DNA of 64,000 bases from Nitrospirota bacterium (GCA_023481175.1 JAMCWM010000034.1:37631-101630); one strand, 5' to 3'; numbered from the stretch's first letter, positions 49,088-59,187 are shown. Notes: generated by a model from the sequence alone, not told the origin. Numbers and translations: made by a program.

Positions 49088-49801
49088 ATGGCAGTGAGCC
49101 AGTTCGTTCCTTTCCCGGGAATTCGACCCGACCTGGTCGAGATTTCCGGTGTTTGGGTCGACCCGAAGTTCTGGACGACCACCTACACCTGTGACGTCGT
49201 CCTCCAGAAGTGCCATTCGACCTGCTGTTACCGCTCGAATATCCTGGCTCCCGGCGAACGGAGCCGGATCGAGGGCCACATGGAAGGCATTCTTCCTTAC
49301 ATGGATCCCGAACGAAGAGATCTCTACCGGTCCCGGGGGACCTTCGAGGCCGACTGCACCGAACAATGCCCCGACGGCTGCGAGCTCGATGTGGATGAAG
49401 TGAACGCGATGGCTCGCATGTTTCCCCTGGAGGCCGATTACCGGTGCAACCTCATCGTCCGGGGATCAGACCACGATTCCTGCATTTTCCTGGCCCACGG
49501 TCCGGACGGGGAGGAGCGATGCTCCATTCACGCCTACGCCCTTGACGAGGGGCTTTCCTGGATGGCATTAAAGCCGGCGGACTGCGTCCAGTACCCCCTG
49601 GCTATTTACCAGGAAGGAGGAAGGACGGTCCTGGGAGTCCAGACGACCCCCTATCTCTCGCATCTTCCCTGTCACGAAAGCCATCTCGGGCCGCTCTTGT
49701 ACGAATCGATGGCGGGAACGATCCGCTTCTTTCTGGGGGATACCTTTTACGAAGACCTCGACCGGCATGTCCGGTCACTGGGATCCTTTGTCCGGGCATG
49801 A
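49088..49801 (+). CDS. DUF3109/YkgJ-like cysteine-cluster protein
   Basis: 237 aa with 13 cysteines, mainly in two groups: CDVVLQKCHSTCC near residue 35-47 and CTEQCPDGCEL near 90-100, then DYRCNL, DSCIFLAHGPDGEERCSIHAYALDEG and KPADCVQYPL. The pattern CIF...GPDG...RCSIH.....G.......KP..C resembles the DUF3109/YkgJ family, thought to bind a zinc or iron-sulfur cluster. No signal peptide or membrane segment. Function unknown in the family. GAGGATCC lies upstream of the ATG. It is divergent from the exported protein gene and runs into pgpA after six bases. Confidence 0.78.
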   Translation: MAVSQFVPFPGIRPDLVEISGVWVDPKFWTTTYTCDVVLQKCHSTCCYRSNILAPGERSRIEGHMEGILPYMDPERRDLYRSRGTFEADCTEQCPDGCELDVDEVNAMARMFPLEADYRCNLIVRGSDHDSCIFLAHGPDGEERCSIHAYALDEGLSWMALKPADCVQYPLAIYQEGGRTVLGVQTTPYLSHLPCHESHLGPLLYESMAGTIRFFLGDTFYEDLDRHVRSLGSFVRA

Positions 49802-49807
49802 CACCTC

Positions 49808-50272
49808 TTGGGTGATCGCCACTCGCCATGGAAGTGGATCTATACGACTGGCGGGCTGGGGCTGATCCCCGGGGCTCCCGGCACCTATGGGAGCCTCGGG
49901 TGTGTGCTCCTCTGGTATCTCCTGCCGCCGGTCTCCCCGTGGGGACTTGCGGCCTTTCTTCTGCTCCTGGGGATTATTGGAACTGTGGCTTCAGGAAAGG
50001 CCATCCGGGAGACGGGTCTTTCCGACCCGTCCTGTGTTGTGATCGACGAATGGCTGGGGCAGGGGATCGCCCTTCTGGCGGCTCCCCATACGGTTCTAGG
50101 ATGTTCCTTGGCTTTTGTCTTTTTTCGGGTCTTTGATATTCTGAAACCTCCGCCTGTCCGCTGGCTTGAAAAGGCTCCCGGAGGTTTCGGCGTGATGCTG
50201 GACGATGCGGGAGCCGGCCTTCTGGCTGCGGTTCTCCTCCAGGTTGTTTTTTTCATTTTTTCCGGCCGTTAG
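49808..50272 (+). CDS. pgpA: Phosphatidylglycerophosphatase A
   Basis: 154 aa membrane enzyme that dephosphorylates phosphatidylglycerophosphate to phosphatidylglycerol. The conserved N-terminal motif [21 protein letters not shown] is at residues about 16-36 (21 residues, shown here in part), followed by [22 protein letters not shown] near 70-90, with the Asp-Glu metal ligands (VIDEWLGQ), and four membrane segments, for example [15 protein letters not shown] and [28 protein letters not shown] is typical of the C-terminal part. TTG start at 49808. It lies just before recA, a common arrangement (cinA/pgpA-recA). Confidence 0.93.
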   Translation: MGDRHSPWKWIYTTGGLGLIPGAPGTYGSLGCVLLWYLLPPVSPWGLAAFLLLLGIIGTVASGKAIRETGLSDPSCVVIDEWLGQGIALLAAPHTVLGCSLAFVFFRVFDILKPPPVRWLEKAPGGFGVMLDDAGAGLLAAVLLQVVFFIFSGR

Positions 50273-50307
50273 TCGTCGGCCACACTTTCACCCAAAGGGA
50301 GAGTCCA

Positions 50308-51381
50308 TTGACTGACAAGGATGCAAACAAGCAACGTTCCCTCGACCTGGCCCTGTCGCAGATCGAAAAGCAGTTCGGCAAGGGGTCGATCATGCGGATG
50401 GGGAAGGATGCTCCCATCATCGAGACACCCGTCGTCAGTTCCGGTTCCCTGTCCCTCGACATCGCGCTGGGAATCGGAGGATACCCGAAGGGGCGCATCA
50501 TCGAAATCTATGGGCCCGAATCCTCGGGAAAGACCACCCTGGCCCTTCATGCCATCAGCGAGGTCCACAAGAAAAACGGCATGGCCGCCTTCATCGACGC
50601 CGAACATGCTCTGGATCTTGCCTACGCCAGAAAGCTTGGTGTCCGGACGGAAGATCTCCTCATCGCCCAACCCGACTCGGGGGAGCAGGCCCTCGAAATC
50701 GCCGAGACTCTTGTGCGATCCGGAAGCCTCGATCTGATCGTGGTCGACTCCGTGGCGGCCCTGGTTCCCAAGGCCGAACTCGAGGGAGACATGGGGGATT
50801 CCCACATGGGTCTCCAGGCCCGCCTTATGAGCCAAGCCCTTAGAAAGCTTACCTCCTCCATCTCCAAGTCCTCCACCGTGGTCATCTTCATCAACCAGAT
50901 CCGAATGAAGATCGGGGTGATGTTCGGCAACCCCGAGACGACGACCGGAGGCAACGCTCTCAAGTTTTACGCCTCCCAGCGTCTGGACATCCGCCGGATC
51001 GAATCGATCAAGGAGGGGGACCACGTTCTGGGAAACCGTGTGCGGGTCAAGGTTGTCAAGAACAAGATGGCTCCGCCCTTCCGCCAGGCGGAATTCGACA
51101 TCTCCTTCAATGAGGGGGTTTCCATCGCCGGCGAGCTGATCGACCTCGGGGTCGAGTACGGCATTCTTGAAAAAAGCGGCTCCTGGTATTCCTGGGGATC
51201 GGAAAAGATCGGCCAGGGAAAGGAAAGCGTCAAGACCCACCTGAAGTCCCATCCCGAATTGCTGAAGACCCTCGACAAGGCCATCCGCGAAAAGGCCGGC
51301 ATCCCCTCCCAGGCCCCCTCCGGCGCCTCCGAGGAGCCGGCCGTACCGACCCCCAAAAACACCCGGCGGGGAGGCGAGTAG
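50308..51381 (+). CDS. recA: Recombinase RecA
   Basis: 357 aa; forms filaments on ssDNA for recombination and SOS induction. It starts at TTG 50308. Motifs: [17 protein letters not shown] near residue 15-30, Walker [13 protein letters not shown] near 69-80, Walker [24 protein letters not shown] near 140-160 (quoted in part), L2/DNA-binding loop [30 protein letters not shown] (quoted in part), and the end [16 protein letters not shown], shorter and more basic than the acidic E. coli tail. No LexA box was recognised in the 35-nt spacer. The recX gene often next to recA is not there; alaS follows directly. Confidence 0.98.
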   Translation: MTDKDANKQRSLDLALSQIEKQFGKGSIMRMGKDAPIIETPVVSSGSLSLDIALGIGGYPKGRIIEIYGPESSGKTTLALHAISEVHKKNGMAAFIDAEHALDLAYARKLGVRTEDLLIAQPDSGEQALEIAETLVRSGSLDLIVVDSVAALVPKAELEGDMGDSHMGLQARLMSQALRKLTSSISKSSTVVIFINQIRMKIGVMFGNPETTTGGNALKFYASQRLDIRRIESIKEGDHVLGNRVRVKVVKNKMAPPFRQAEFDISFNEGVSIAGELIDLGVEYGILEKSGSWYSWGSEKIGQGKESVKTHLKSHPELLKTLDKAIREKAGIPSQAPSGASEEPAVPTPKNTRRGGE

Positions 51382-51382
51382 G

Positions 51383-54034
51383 ATGGACTCCCTGGGCATT
51401 CGGGATACCTTCTTTTCCTACTTCGAAGGGGCCGGCCACCGGCGGGTTCCTTCTGCCTCCCTGATCCCTTCGGGGGATGCCACCCTTCTCTTTACAAATG
51501 CCGGGATGGTGCCCTTCAAGGATGCCTTTCTGGGCTCGGAGGCTCCGCCATCCTCCCGGTGCGTCTCCATCCAGCGGTGTGTCCGGGCCGGGGGCAAGCA
51601 CAACGACCTCGACCGGGTCGGATTCACCCGACGCCACCATACCTTCTTCGAGATGATGGGAAATTTCTCCTTCGGAGACTATTTCAAGAAGGAGGCGATC
51701 GCCTTTGCCTGGGAGTTTCTGACGAAGCGTCTGGGCCTTTCCCCGGACGTCCTCTGGGTGACGGTCTATACCGAAGACGACGAGGCGGAAGCCCTCTGGA
51801 AGAGCGCGACCTCCATTCATCCTTCCCGGATTGTCCGTCTGGGGGAGAAAGACAACTTCTGGCAGATGGGGAATACCGGTCCCTGTGGTCCCTGCTCGGA
51901 AATCCTTGTCGACCAGGGGCCAGCCTTCTCCTGCGGCCGGCCCACCTGTGCCGTCGGATGCGACTGCGATCGCTATCTCGAGATCTGGAATCTCGTCTTC
52001 ATGCAGTACGAGCGGAATGAGGCCGGGGTTCTCTCCCCCCTTCCCCGTCCCTCGATCGATACCGGCATGGGGCTCGAACGCCTCTCCTCGGTCCTTCAGG
52101 GAGTGGAAAGCAACTTCGAGACGGACCTTTTCATGCCCCTCATGGAGAAAATCGGATCCCTCTCCAGGATTTCCTACGGAAAGGGAAAAGGGGAGAAGGA
52201 TTTTGCCTATCGGGTCATTGCCGATCACATCCGGGCAAGCTATTTTCTGGTCTGGGAGGGGCTCGTTCCCTCGAACGAAGGGCGGGGATATGTCCTCCGG
52301 CGCTTCATCCGCCGCGCCGTTCAGTTCGGTCTCGACCTGGCCCTCCCCAACCCCTTTCTGCCAGCCCTGGGGGACGCCTTCGCGGAGATGATGCGGGGTC
52401 CCTACCCCGAGCTTCTGGGCGGGCGGGACCGGGTCGCCTCGATTCTCGCGGAGGAAGAGGAGCGTTTCATCCGGACCCTCGAGTATGGGTTGCCCCTTGT
52501 CCGGGAGGCGATGGCGGAGTCGAGAAGCCTTGGCTCGTCGACCCTTTCGGGAGAGACCCTCTTCTGGCTCTACGACACCCACGGGATTCCCGTCGATGTC
52601 GTCCTGGACTGGGTCAGCCCGGAAGGCTTCAACCTCGACATGGAGGGCTTCGAGGCGCGGATGGGCGAGCAGAAGGAGCAGGGCCGCCGCTCCTGGGTCG
52701 GACAGAAAGCCTCCTTTCCCCTTCCGGCTACGGATCTGCCCAAGCCCGTGACCTTCGTCGGCTACGACCGGCTCGACAGCCCGGGAGAGATCCTCTTCCT
52801 TGTCCGCGACGGAGAGTCGGTCAGCCGGGTGTCAGAGGGGGACGAGGTCGAGGTGGTGACGGGCGTGACTCCCTTCTATCCGGAAGGAGGAGGCCAGGTC
52901 GGCGATCGGGGGGAGATCGCGGGGGCCTCCGGAGTGATCGAGGTGGAGTCGGCTACCCGTCCCTATCCGGGATGGATTTCCCACCGGGGCCGGGTCCGGG
53001 CAGGAACCCTCGGCACCGGAGAGAGCGTGCGCCTTTCCGTGGATCCGGCCTTTCGCCGGGGAGCCCGGGTCCATCACACGGCCACCCATCTATTGCATGC
53101 CGCCCTCAGGAAGGTTCTGGGAGACCATGTCCGCCAGGCCGGATCTCTCGTTCTTCCCGACCGGCTCCGATTCGACTTTACTCACGGGGAGCCTTTGACC
53201 GCCGAACAGGTCGCAAGGATCGAGGCCCTGGTCAACGACTGGATCGCGACCGGAGAATCGGTGAGGATTTCTGAAAAGAGCCGCCAGGAGGCTCTTGCGG
53301 GGGGAGCCCTGGCCTTTTTCGGAGAGAAATACGGAGATCGGGTACGGGTCGTCGAGGTCCCCGGGATGTCGGTGGAGTTGTGCGGCGGCACCCATGTCAG
53401 GGAGATCTCCGAAATCGGGCTCCTCTATGTGGTCTCCGAGTCCGGAGTGGCGGCTGGAACCCGCCGGATCGAAGCCTTGGCCGGAACTGCCGCCTATGGG
53501 CAGGGAAAGAAGTGGCGGGAGGAGCTCACCGCCATCCGAAGCTTCCTTCGAATGCCCGGCGGCCGGATCCTCGATCGGCTTGAATCCGAGGAGAAGGCCC
53601 GGGAAGGCCTCGAACAGGAGCTTCGGACCACGAAATCCCGCCTGTTCGAGGCCGAGACCGCCGGCATGCTGGGAGAGAGCTTCCAGGAAGGGGACACCCG
53701 TATCCTGGTCGCGGTCGTGGACTGCCGTGACGGACGGGATCTCCGTCTCAGGATGGATATCCTCAAGGCGCGTATCCCGACGGGTCTCGTTATCCTCGCT
53801 GGCCGGACCGAAGGACAGGTCCTGCTTCTGGGGTGGGCCTCCCAGGACCTGGAAAAACGGCTCCCCGTCAACGTGTGGATCCGAAAAATGGCCACAGCCC
53901 TTGGCGGTAAGGGAGGGGGCCGTCCCGCATGGGCTGAAGGCGGAGGTCCCCCCCCGCCCTCCTGGCCGGTCTTTCTCGACACGATCCGCGCCGAGATCCG
54001 CGAGGAAGCCCAGAGAGCCCTGGTCGGTTCCTGA
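51383..54034 (+). CDS. alaS: Alanine-tRNA ligase
   Basis: 883 aa. The class II catalytic core begins with DTFFSYFEGAGHRRVPSASLIP, motif 1, then RCVRAGGKHNDLDRVGFTRRHHTFFEMMGNFSFGDYFK (quoted in part). The editing domain has the Zn ligands HHTATHLLHAAL (HxxxH) near residue 557-565 and CGGTHVREISEIG (CxxxH) near residue 667-671, which hydrolyse mischarged Ser-tRNA. The C-terminal domain is a coiled coil with Gly-rich end (LGGKGGGRPAWAEGGGP). It starts one base after the recA stop, and ends two bases before ruvX, so the three are co-transcribed. Confidence 0.98.
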   Translation: MDSLGIRDTFFSYFEGAGHRRVPSASLIPSGDATLLFTNAGMVPFKDAFLGSEAPPSSRCVSIQRCVRAGGKHNDLDRVGFTRRHHTFFEMMGNFSFGDYFKKEAIAFAWEFLTKRLGLSPDVLWVTVYTEDDEAEALWKSATSIHPSRIVRLGEKDNFWQMGNTGPCGPCSEILVDQGPAFSCGRPTCAVGCDCDRYLEIWNLVFMQYERNEAGVLSPLPRPSIDTGMGLERLSSVLQGVESNFETDLFMPLMEKIGSLSRISYGKGKGEKDFAYRVIADHIRASYFLVWEGLVPSNEGRGYVLRRFIRRAVQFGLDLALPNPFLPALGDAFAEMMRGPYPELLGGRDRVASILAEEEERFIRTLEYGLPLVREAMAESRSLGSSTLSGETLFWLYDTHGIPVDVVLDWVSPEGFNLDMEGFEARMGEQKEQGRRSWVGQKASFPLPATDLPKPVTFVGYDRLDSPGEILFLVRDGESVSRVSEGDEVEVVTGVTPFYPEGGGQVGDRGEIAGASGVIEVESATRPYPGWISHRGRVRAGTLGTGESVRLSVDPAFRRGARVHHTATHLLHAALRKVLGDHVRQAGSLVLPDRLRFDFTHGEPLTAEQVARIEALVNDWIATGESVRISEKSRQEALAGGALAFFGEKYGDRVRVVEVPGMSVELCGGTHVREISEIGLLYVVSESGVAAGTRRIEALAGTAAYGQGKKWREELTAIRSFLRMPGGRILDRLESEEKAREGLEQELRTTKSRLFEAETAGMLGESFQEGDTRILVAVVDCRDGRDLRLRMDILKARIPTGLVILAGRTEGQVLLLGWASQDLEKRLPVNVWIRKMATALGGKGGGRPAWAEGGGPPPPSWPVFLDTIRAEIREEAQRALVGS

Positions 54035-54036
54035 CG

Positions 54037-54570
54037 GTGCGCCCTGCGACAACGCCGCCGGGAGTGCTCATGGGGGTCGACTGGGGCGTCCGGCGCATCG
54101 GACTTGCCCTCTCGGACCCCACCCTCACCCTGGCCAGACCTCTTGACATTCTGGTCAGGAAAGGGGCCGACCTTGCGTTGGGCCCCACGGACGAGGAGGT
54201 CTTCCTGAAAATGGCCGATCTGGTCCGCGAAAACGAAGTGGTTGGACTTGTCTTCGGCGTTCCGTTCTACCATCTGAGCGGAGACCCGAACCCCCGGGCT
54301 TCCCTGTTTCTCGAAACAGGCCGTCTTCTCGGGGAACGGCTTTCGCTTCCTGTCTATCTTCATGACGAGGGGCAGACCTCGGCCCGGGCCCGGGAGCTCC
54401 TTCCCAAAAGAAAACGACCCCGTGGCCGGAAAGGCTTCTGCGACGACCTGGCGGCGGTTCTTCTCCTCCAGGGATTCCTTGATGAGAGGGCCGCGGAGGC
54501 GCAGAAAGGATTCCGGGCATCGGGGGAGGGATCCGCACCATTTTCGGAAGGGAGAACCCAGGCTCTGTGA
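54037..54570 (+). CDS. ruvX: RuvX/YqgF Holliday-junction resolvase-like / rRNA processing nuclease
   Basis: 177 aa RNase-H-fold protein. Motifs: LMGVDWGVRRIGLALSDP near residue 11-27 (metal Asp in VDWG), VVGLVFGVPFYHLSG near 70, DEGQTSARARELL near 108-120 (Asp-Glu pair; the usual DERLTS is altered to DEGQTS), and CDDLAAVLLLQGFLDER near 132-150 with the last Asp. Length is about 30 residues more than usual because of the tail. Members process 16S rRNA 5' end or 3' precursors; the resolvase name is historic. GTG start two bases after alaS; its end overlaps mltG by four bases. The order alaS-ruvX-mltG is common. Confidence 0.9.
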   Translation: MRPATTPPGVLMGVDWGVRRIGLALSDPTLTLARPLDILVRKGADLALGPTDEEVFLKMADLVRENEVVGLVFGVPFYHLSGDPNPRASLFLETGRLLGERLSLPVYLHDEGQTSARARELLPKRKRPRGRKGFCDDLAAVLLLQGFLDERAAEAQKGFRASGEGSAPFSEGRTQAL

Positions 54571-55604
54571 ACTCCCCTGCGATGTCTTTTCTCCGGAGAA
54601 TGACAATCCTTGCGCTTTTTCTGCTTGTGATCGGGATGGGCTGGTCCCTCTATGCCTTTTTCGGACGACCGGAAGAGGACGCCTCTCCCTTTCTCCTGAA
54701 AGTCTCTCACGGCGTTCCCTTCCGGCAGGTGATCCAGACGCTGGCCCGGAAGGGGGGGATCTCCGCTCCGGAAACCGTGATCTTCTGGAGCGACATCCTG
54801 GGACTGGCCCGGAGCATACGGGAAGGGGAGTATGAGATCTCTCCCGAGGACCGGCCCTACCGGATCCTCTGGGATCTGGTGGCTGGCCAGAAATATTACC
54901 GGAAGCTGACTGTTCCGGAAGGCTTCACGATCTCGCAGGTCGCGGCCCGCATGACGCACCTGGGGATCGGTTCGATGGACGAGAACCTGGCCCTCATGAG
55001 CGATGAGGCCTTTCTTCGGCAGCTCCGCATCCCCTCCACCTCTCTGGAAGGGTATCTGTTCCCGAACACCTATTATTTTTCGAAGGGTTCGACCTCCCGG
55101 GAAGTTCTGGCGATGATGGTCTCCCGGTTCTGGCGCGTGATGACCCCGGATTGGCAATCCCGACTGTCGGGGCGGGGGCTCACTGTCAACCAGGGGGTGA
55201 CCCTGGCCTCCATCGTCCAGAAAGAGGCGGGGACCCTGGGAGAGATGCCCCTGATCGCCGGCGTTTTCCTGAACCGTCTGCGCGAGGGGATGAAGCTCCA
55301 GAGCGATCCGACGATCCTCTATCTCCTGCCCCATCGCCATCACCTGAAGGCGGGAGACCTGAGGATCGATTCGGCTTACAATACCTACCTTCACGAAGGA
55401 CTTCCCCCGACGCCCATCGACAATCCCGGGGCGGAGGCCCTGCGGGCCGTGGTCTTTGCGAAGGATGTCCCCTATCTTTACTTTGTCTCGGACGGACACG
55501 GATCGCCCTCCATCTTTTCCCGGACCCTGCCGGAGCATGATCAGGCCATCCGACGGATCCTGAGGGAAAAGAGGATGCTCCCCCTCGAGACGGATTCCCA
55601 ATAA
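54567..55604 (+). CDS. mltG: Endolytic murein transglycosylase MltG
   Basis: 345 aa. One N-terminal membrane helix (TILALFLLVIGMGWSLYAFF, residues 12-31), a LysM-like region to about 130, and a YceG domain. The catalytic Glu220 lies in LASIVQKEAGTLGEMP, with LEGYLFPNTYYF before it (near 155) and YNTYLHEGLPPTPIDNPG, the conserved C-terminal block, near residue 272-290. The enzyme cuts nascent glycan strands to set their length. GTG start overlaps the ruvX stop by four bases. The next gene, valS, begins 27 bases later. Confidence 0.94.
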   Translation: MNSPAMSFLRRMTILALFLLVIGMGWSLYAFFGRPEEDASPFLLKVSHGVPFRQVIQTLARKGGISAPETVIFWSDILGLARSIREGEYEISPEDRPYRILWDLVAGQKYYRKLTVPEGFTISQVAARMTHLGIGSMDENLALMSDEAFLRQLRIPSTSLEGYLFPNTYYFSKGSTSREVLAMMVSRFWRVMTPDWQSRLSGRGLTVNQGVTLASIVQKEAGTLGEMPLIAGVFLNRLREGMKLQSDPTILYLLPHRHHLKAGDLRIDSAYNTYLHEGLPPTPIDNPGAEALRAVVFAKDVPYLYFVSDGHGSPSIFSRTLPEHDQAIRRILREKRMLPLETDSQ

Positions 55605-55630
55605 CCCTCTGCAGGAAAGATGAACAACGG

Positions 55631-58309
55631 ATGAGCGAGAGCGACTTTCTTGAAGGAGTTCATGATTCTGAGGCCTCTTCGGGGCTTCCCAAGCGCTTTG
55701 ACTGGGGGAGAGTAGAGGCCGAATGCCTCGACCGGTGGACCCGGGAGCCTGCCAGAGGGTCCGCGGAGGGGGAGCCCTTTTCGATGGTGGTCCCCCCCCC
55801 GAACATCACCGGGCGCCTTCACATGGGCCATGCCCTCAATCTGACGATCCAGGATGTGGCGGCCCGCTATCGGAGACAGGAGGGTCGGGACGTTCTCTGG
55901 ATCCCCGGGGTCGACCATGCGGGAATCGCCGCCCAGAACGTGGTGGAAAAACAGCTTCGGGCCGAAGGCGTGGATTTCAAGAGTCTGGGGAGGGAGGCCT
56001 TCGTCGATCGGGTCTGGCGCTGGAAGGAATCGATCGGCTCCGGGATCCTCGACCAGATCCGGCATCTGGGAGCCTCCCTCTCGTGGGATCATGAGCGCTT
56101 CACGATGGACCCGGGGTTCTCCCTTGCGGTCCGGGAAGTCTTCGTCCGCCTTTACGAAGACGGGGCCCTGTACCGGGCCGAACGGATGATTCACTGGTGT
56201 CCCCGCTGCCTGACGGCTCTCTCCGATGTGGAGGTGACCCATCTGGACCGGGAGGGAGAGCTCTCCTTCGTCCGCTACGTGGCAGGTGATCGGCCGGAGG
56301 ACTTTCTTGTGGTGGCCACGACCCGGCCGGAGACGGTGGTGGCCGACCTGGCCCTGGCCGTTCACCCGGAGGACGAGCGCTATGCGGGCTGGGTGGGACG
56401 GCAGGTTAAGGTTCCCATGACCGGCCGGACGATCCCGGTGGTGGCCGATGCGGCCGTCGACCCTGCCTTCGGGACGGGGGTCCTCAAGATCACCCCGAGC
56501 CATTCGATGGTCGACTTCGAGATCGGTCAGCGACACGGACTGGGGACCTTGTCCGTGATCGACGAGCGGGGGGTCATGAATGCCATGGCCGGCCCCCTGT
56601 CGGGTCTGCCCCGGGAGAAGGCCCGTCTTCGGGCGATGGAGGTTCTTGAATCCGACGAGAATCTTGTGCGCCGGGAGCCCCACAAGAATGCCATCGGGGT
56701 TTGCTACCGCTGCCAGACCGAGGTCGAGCCGCGACTCTCCCTCCAGTGGTTTGTGCGGATGGCCCCCCTCGCGGCCCGGGCCCGGGAGGCAGTCTCCTCG
56801 GGGGAGATCCAGTTTTTCCCTGAGACTTGGCAGAAGACCTACTTCGAATGGATCGACAACATCCGGGACTGGTGCGTCTCCCGGCAGATATGGTGGGGCC
56901 ACCGTATTCCGGCGTGGACCTGTCAGGACTGCCACCATCTGTCGGTACTCAGGGAGGATCCCGAGGTCTGTCCGCGCTGCGGCGGGGTGAACCTCGTCCG
57001 GGACCCCGATGTTCTCGACACCTGGTTCTCTTCGGCGCTCTGGCCCTTTGCGACGATGGGCTGGCCCGAGGAGACTCCGGACCTCCGTCGCTTCTACCCG
57101 ACGCACCTCCTGGTCACGGGATTCGACATCCTGTTTTTCTGGGTGGCCCGGATGATCATGATGGGGCTTTATCTGACCGGAAAGGTCCCCTTCCGGGATG
57201 TCTATATCCATGCGTTGGTCCGGGACGAGTTCGGCCAGAAGATGACCAAGAGCCGGGGAAATGTCGTCGACCCCCTGGAGCTCATGGAACGTTTCGGGAC
57301 GGATGCCTTCCGTCTCTCCCTGGTCCTTCTGGCCACGCCCGGCCGGGATATCCGCCTCGCGGTCGAACGGGTGGAGGCCGCCCGGAACTTTGTCTCCAAA
57401 CTCTGGAGCGCCTTCCGCTACATCTCCCTGGCCGTGCCTCCCGGAACCTCCCCCCTGGACGACCCCGCCGCCTGCCGTGGAATCGCGAACCGCTGGATCC
57501 TCTCGGAGCTTGCCAGGCTCGAGTCCGCCTACCGTGAGGCGATGGAGTCCTACCGGTATGACGAGGGCGCCCTTCTGGTCTACCGGTTCACCTGGAGCCT
57601 CTTTTGCGACTGGTATCTCGAGGCCACCAAGGGAGACTTCGAACGGGAGGCCGCCGATCCCCTCCGCATCGAAACCGCCAGAACATTGGTCACGGTGGGA
57701 TCGACCCTTCTCGACCTTGCCCATCCGATCATGCCCTTCGTTACGGAAGAGCTCTCACGCCTCCTGAAATTTTCCAACCGTTGCGCGGGGCGGGGCGCCC
57801 TGCCCCCTCTGGCCGGCCGTCTCCCCGAAGGAGGAGGCCTGGCCTTCGACCGGATCCGGACCATCGTCGGTTCTGTCCGGCAGACGCGGAGCGTCATGAA
57901 GATCCCCCCGACACAGGAGATTCCTGCCGCACTGGTCCTTGAATCGCCTTCCGCGGGAGATCCGGAGGAACTCTGGCCCTTCATCGAAAGGCTCGGTCGA
58001 CTCTCACGCTCAGGGGAAATCGACCTGAAGGGTCTTCGGGCCCCTTTCCGGGACGGATATCTGGTCCTGGGCCTCGAAGGTCTGGTGGACTATTCCCGGG
58101 AGGCCGACCGCCTCGAGAAGGAGATCCAGAAGATCGGGGAGAAGATCGCGGAGGTTGCGGGTCGCCTGGGCCGGGAGGACTTTGTCCGGAAAGCCCCTCC
58201 CGAGGTGGTGGAGAAGGATCGGACGCTCGTCGGCACCCTCGAGGAGGACCGGCAGGGACTTACGGTCGCCCTCGCGCAGCTGCGGGCCTTTCTCGGTGAA
58301 ACGTCATGA
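55631..58309 (+). CDS. valS: Valine-tRNA ligase
   Basis: 892 aa class I synthetase. HIGH-like motif NITGRLHMGHALN near residue 57-69; the CP1 editing domain covers about 190-350 (ATTRPETVVADLALAVHP is the editing motif); a Zn ribbon with CRSCR-like pattern occurs near 430-460 (CQDCHHLSVLREDPEVCPRCG); KMSKS appears as KMTKSRGNVVDP near residue 538-549; the C-terminal coiled coil ends with READRLEKEIQKIGEKIAEV and LAQLRAFLGETS. The N-terminal extension of about 40 residues is normal. The end overlaps nadC by four bases. Confidence 0.98.
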   Translation: MSESDFLEGVHDSEASSGLPKRFDWGRVEAECLDRWTREPARGSAEGEPFSMVVPPPNITGRLHMGHALNLTIQDVAARYRRQEGRDVLWIPGVDHAGIAAQNVVEKQLRAEGVDFKSLGREAFVDRVWRWKESIGSGILDQIRHLGASLSWDHERFTMDPGFSLAVREVFVRLYEDGALYRAERMIHWCPRCLTALSDVEVTHLDREGELSFVRYVAGDRPEDFLVVATTRPETVVADLALAVHPEDERYAGWVGRQVKVPMTGRTIPVVADAAVDPAFGTGVLKITPSHSMVDFEIGQRHGLGTLSVIDERGVMNAMAGPLSGLPREKARLRAMEVLESDENLVRREPHKNAIGVCYRCQTEVEPRLSLQWFVRMAPLAARAREAVSSGEIQFFPETWQKTYFEWIDNIRDWCVSRQIWWGHRIPAWTCQDCHHLSVLREDPEVCPRCGGVNLVRDPDVLDTWFSSALWPFATMGWPEETPDLRRFYPTHLLVTGFDILFFWVARMIMMGLYLTGKVPFRDVYIHALVRDEFGQKMTKSRGNVVDPLELMERFGTDAFRLSLVLLATPGRDIRLAVERVEAARNFVSKLWSAFRYISLAVPPGTSPLDDPAACRGIANRWILSELARLESAYREAMESYRYDEGALLVYRFTWSLFCDWYLEATKGDFEREAADPLRIETARTLVTVGSTLLDLAHPIMPFVTEELSRLLKFSNRCAGRGALPPLAGRLPEGGGLAFDRIRTIVGSVRQTRSVMKIPPTQEIPAALVLESPSAGDPEELWPFIERLGRLSRSGEIDLKGLRAPFRDGYLVLGLEGLVDYSREADRLEKEIQKIGEKIAEVAGRLGREDFVRKAPPEVVEKDRTLVGTLEEDRQGLTVALAQLRAFLGETS

Positions 58310-59187
58310 TCGGGGGGCTTCTTCCCTCCCTCCTCGACCGGGCTCTTGCGGCCTTTCTGGAGGAGGACCTTCCCGAAGGGGACCTGACCAGTCGCCTTTT
58401 CTTTTCCGATCCGGCCGAAAACCGCAAGGCCGAGGCCGCGATCGTGGCCGAGGAGCCGGGCATTCTTGCCGGAGCTCCCTTCGTTCCCCGTATTTTTTCC
58501 CTTCTGGGCGGAGCCGTGTCGGTGGAGTGGATGGTTCCGGAGGGCGGATCCCTCAAGGCCGGCCAGGTCGTGGGACTTCTTTCCGGACCCCTCCTGGACC
58601 TTCTCTCGGGTGAGCGCCTCGCCCTCAATCTTCTCAAGCACCTGTCGGCGATCGCGACCACCACCCGGCGCTACGTCGAGGCCGCAAAGGCCGACCGTCC
58701 TCCCGAAATGCGTCCCCTCCGGATCACCGAAACCCGCAAGACGCTCCCCGGCCTCCGCCTCTTCCAGAAATACGCCGTCCGGACGGGCGGAGGGGTTTCC
58801 CATCGCTCCTCCCTCTCTTCCGGCATCCTGATCAAGGACAACCATATCGTCGGCGTGGGTTCCGTCTCCCGGGCGCTCCGGCTGGCCCGCGAGCGGGCCC
58901 CCCATCCTTACCGGATCGAAATCGAGGTCGACACGCCGGAACAGGCTCTGGAGGCGGCGTCCGGGGGAGCGGAGATACTCCTTCTCGACAACATGAGCGT
59001 TCCCGCGATGGCCGATCTTGTGCCGCGCCTCCGGGGGGTGAGGCCCGGCATGATCCTGGAGGCATCCGGCGGACTCACTCTGGAGAAGGTCCGGGAGATT
59101 TCGCGCCTCGACATCGATCTCTGTTCGGTGGGGGCCCTGACCCACTCACCCGGAGACCTCTCCCTGCGTTTGGACTTTCTCGGGTGA
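58306..59187 (+). CDS. nadC: Nicotinate-nucleotide pyrophosphorylase (carboxylating)
   Basis: 293 aa; converts quinolinate and PRPP to nicotinate mononucleotide in NAD synthesis. The N-terminal part has FLEEDLPEGDLTSRLFF, the (D)-D-x-T pattern; ILAGAPFVPRIFSLLG follows; LNLLKHLSAIATTTRRYVEA is near residue 107-126, ITETRKTLPGLRLFQKYAVRTGGG near 136-160 (quoted in part), HRSSLSSGILIKDNHI near 165-180 and IEIEVDTPEQALEAASGGAEILLLDNMSVP near 205-235 (quoted in part), with the barrel end SVGALTHS. Complete. It overlaps valS and birA, so it is in an operon of unrelated cofactor genes. Confidence 0.96.
   Translation: MIGGLLPSLLDRALAAFLEEDLPEGDLTSRLFFSDPAENRKAEAAIVAEEPGILAGAPFVPRIFSLLGGAVSVEWMVPEGGSLKAGQVVGLLSGPLLDLLSGERLALNLLKHLSAIATTTRRYVEAAKADRPPEMRPLRITETRKTLPGLRLFQKYAVRTGGGVSHRSSLSSGILIKDNHIVGVGSVSRALRLARERAPHPYRIEIEVDTPEQALEAASGGAEILLLDNMSVPAMADLVPRLRGVRPGMILEASGGLTLEKVREISRLDIDLCSVGALTHSPGDLSLRLDFLG

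Noticed and set aside
55541..57724. Minus-strand frame of 727 codons across valS
   Set aside because: valS on the plus strand is complete with class I motifs.
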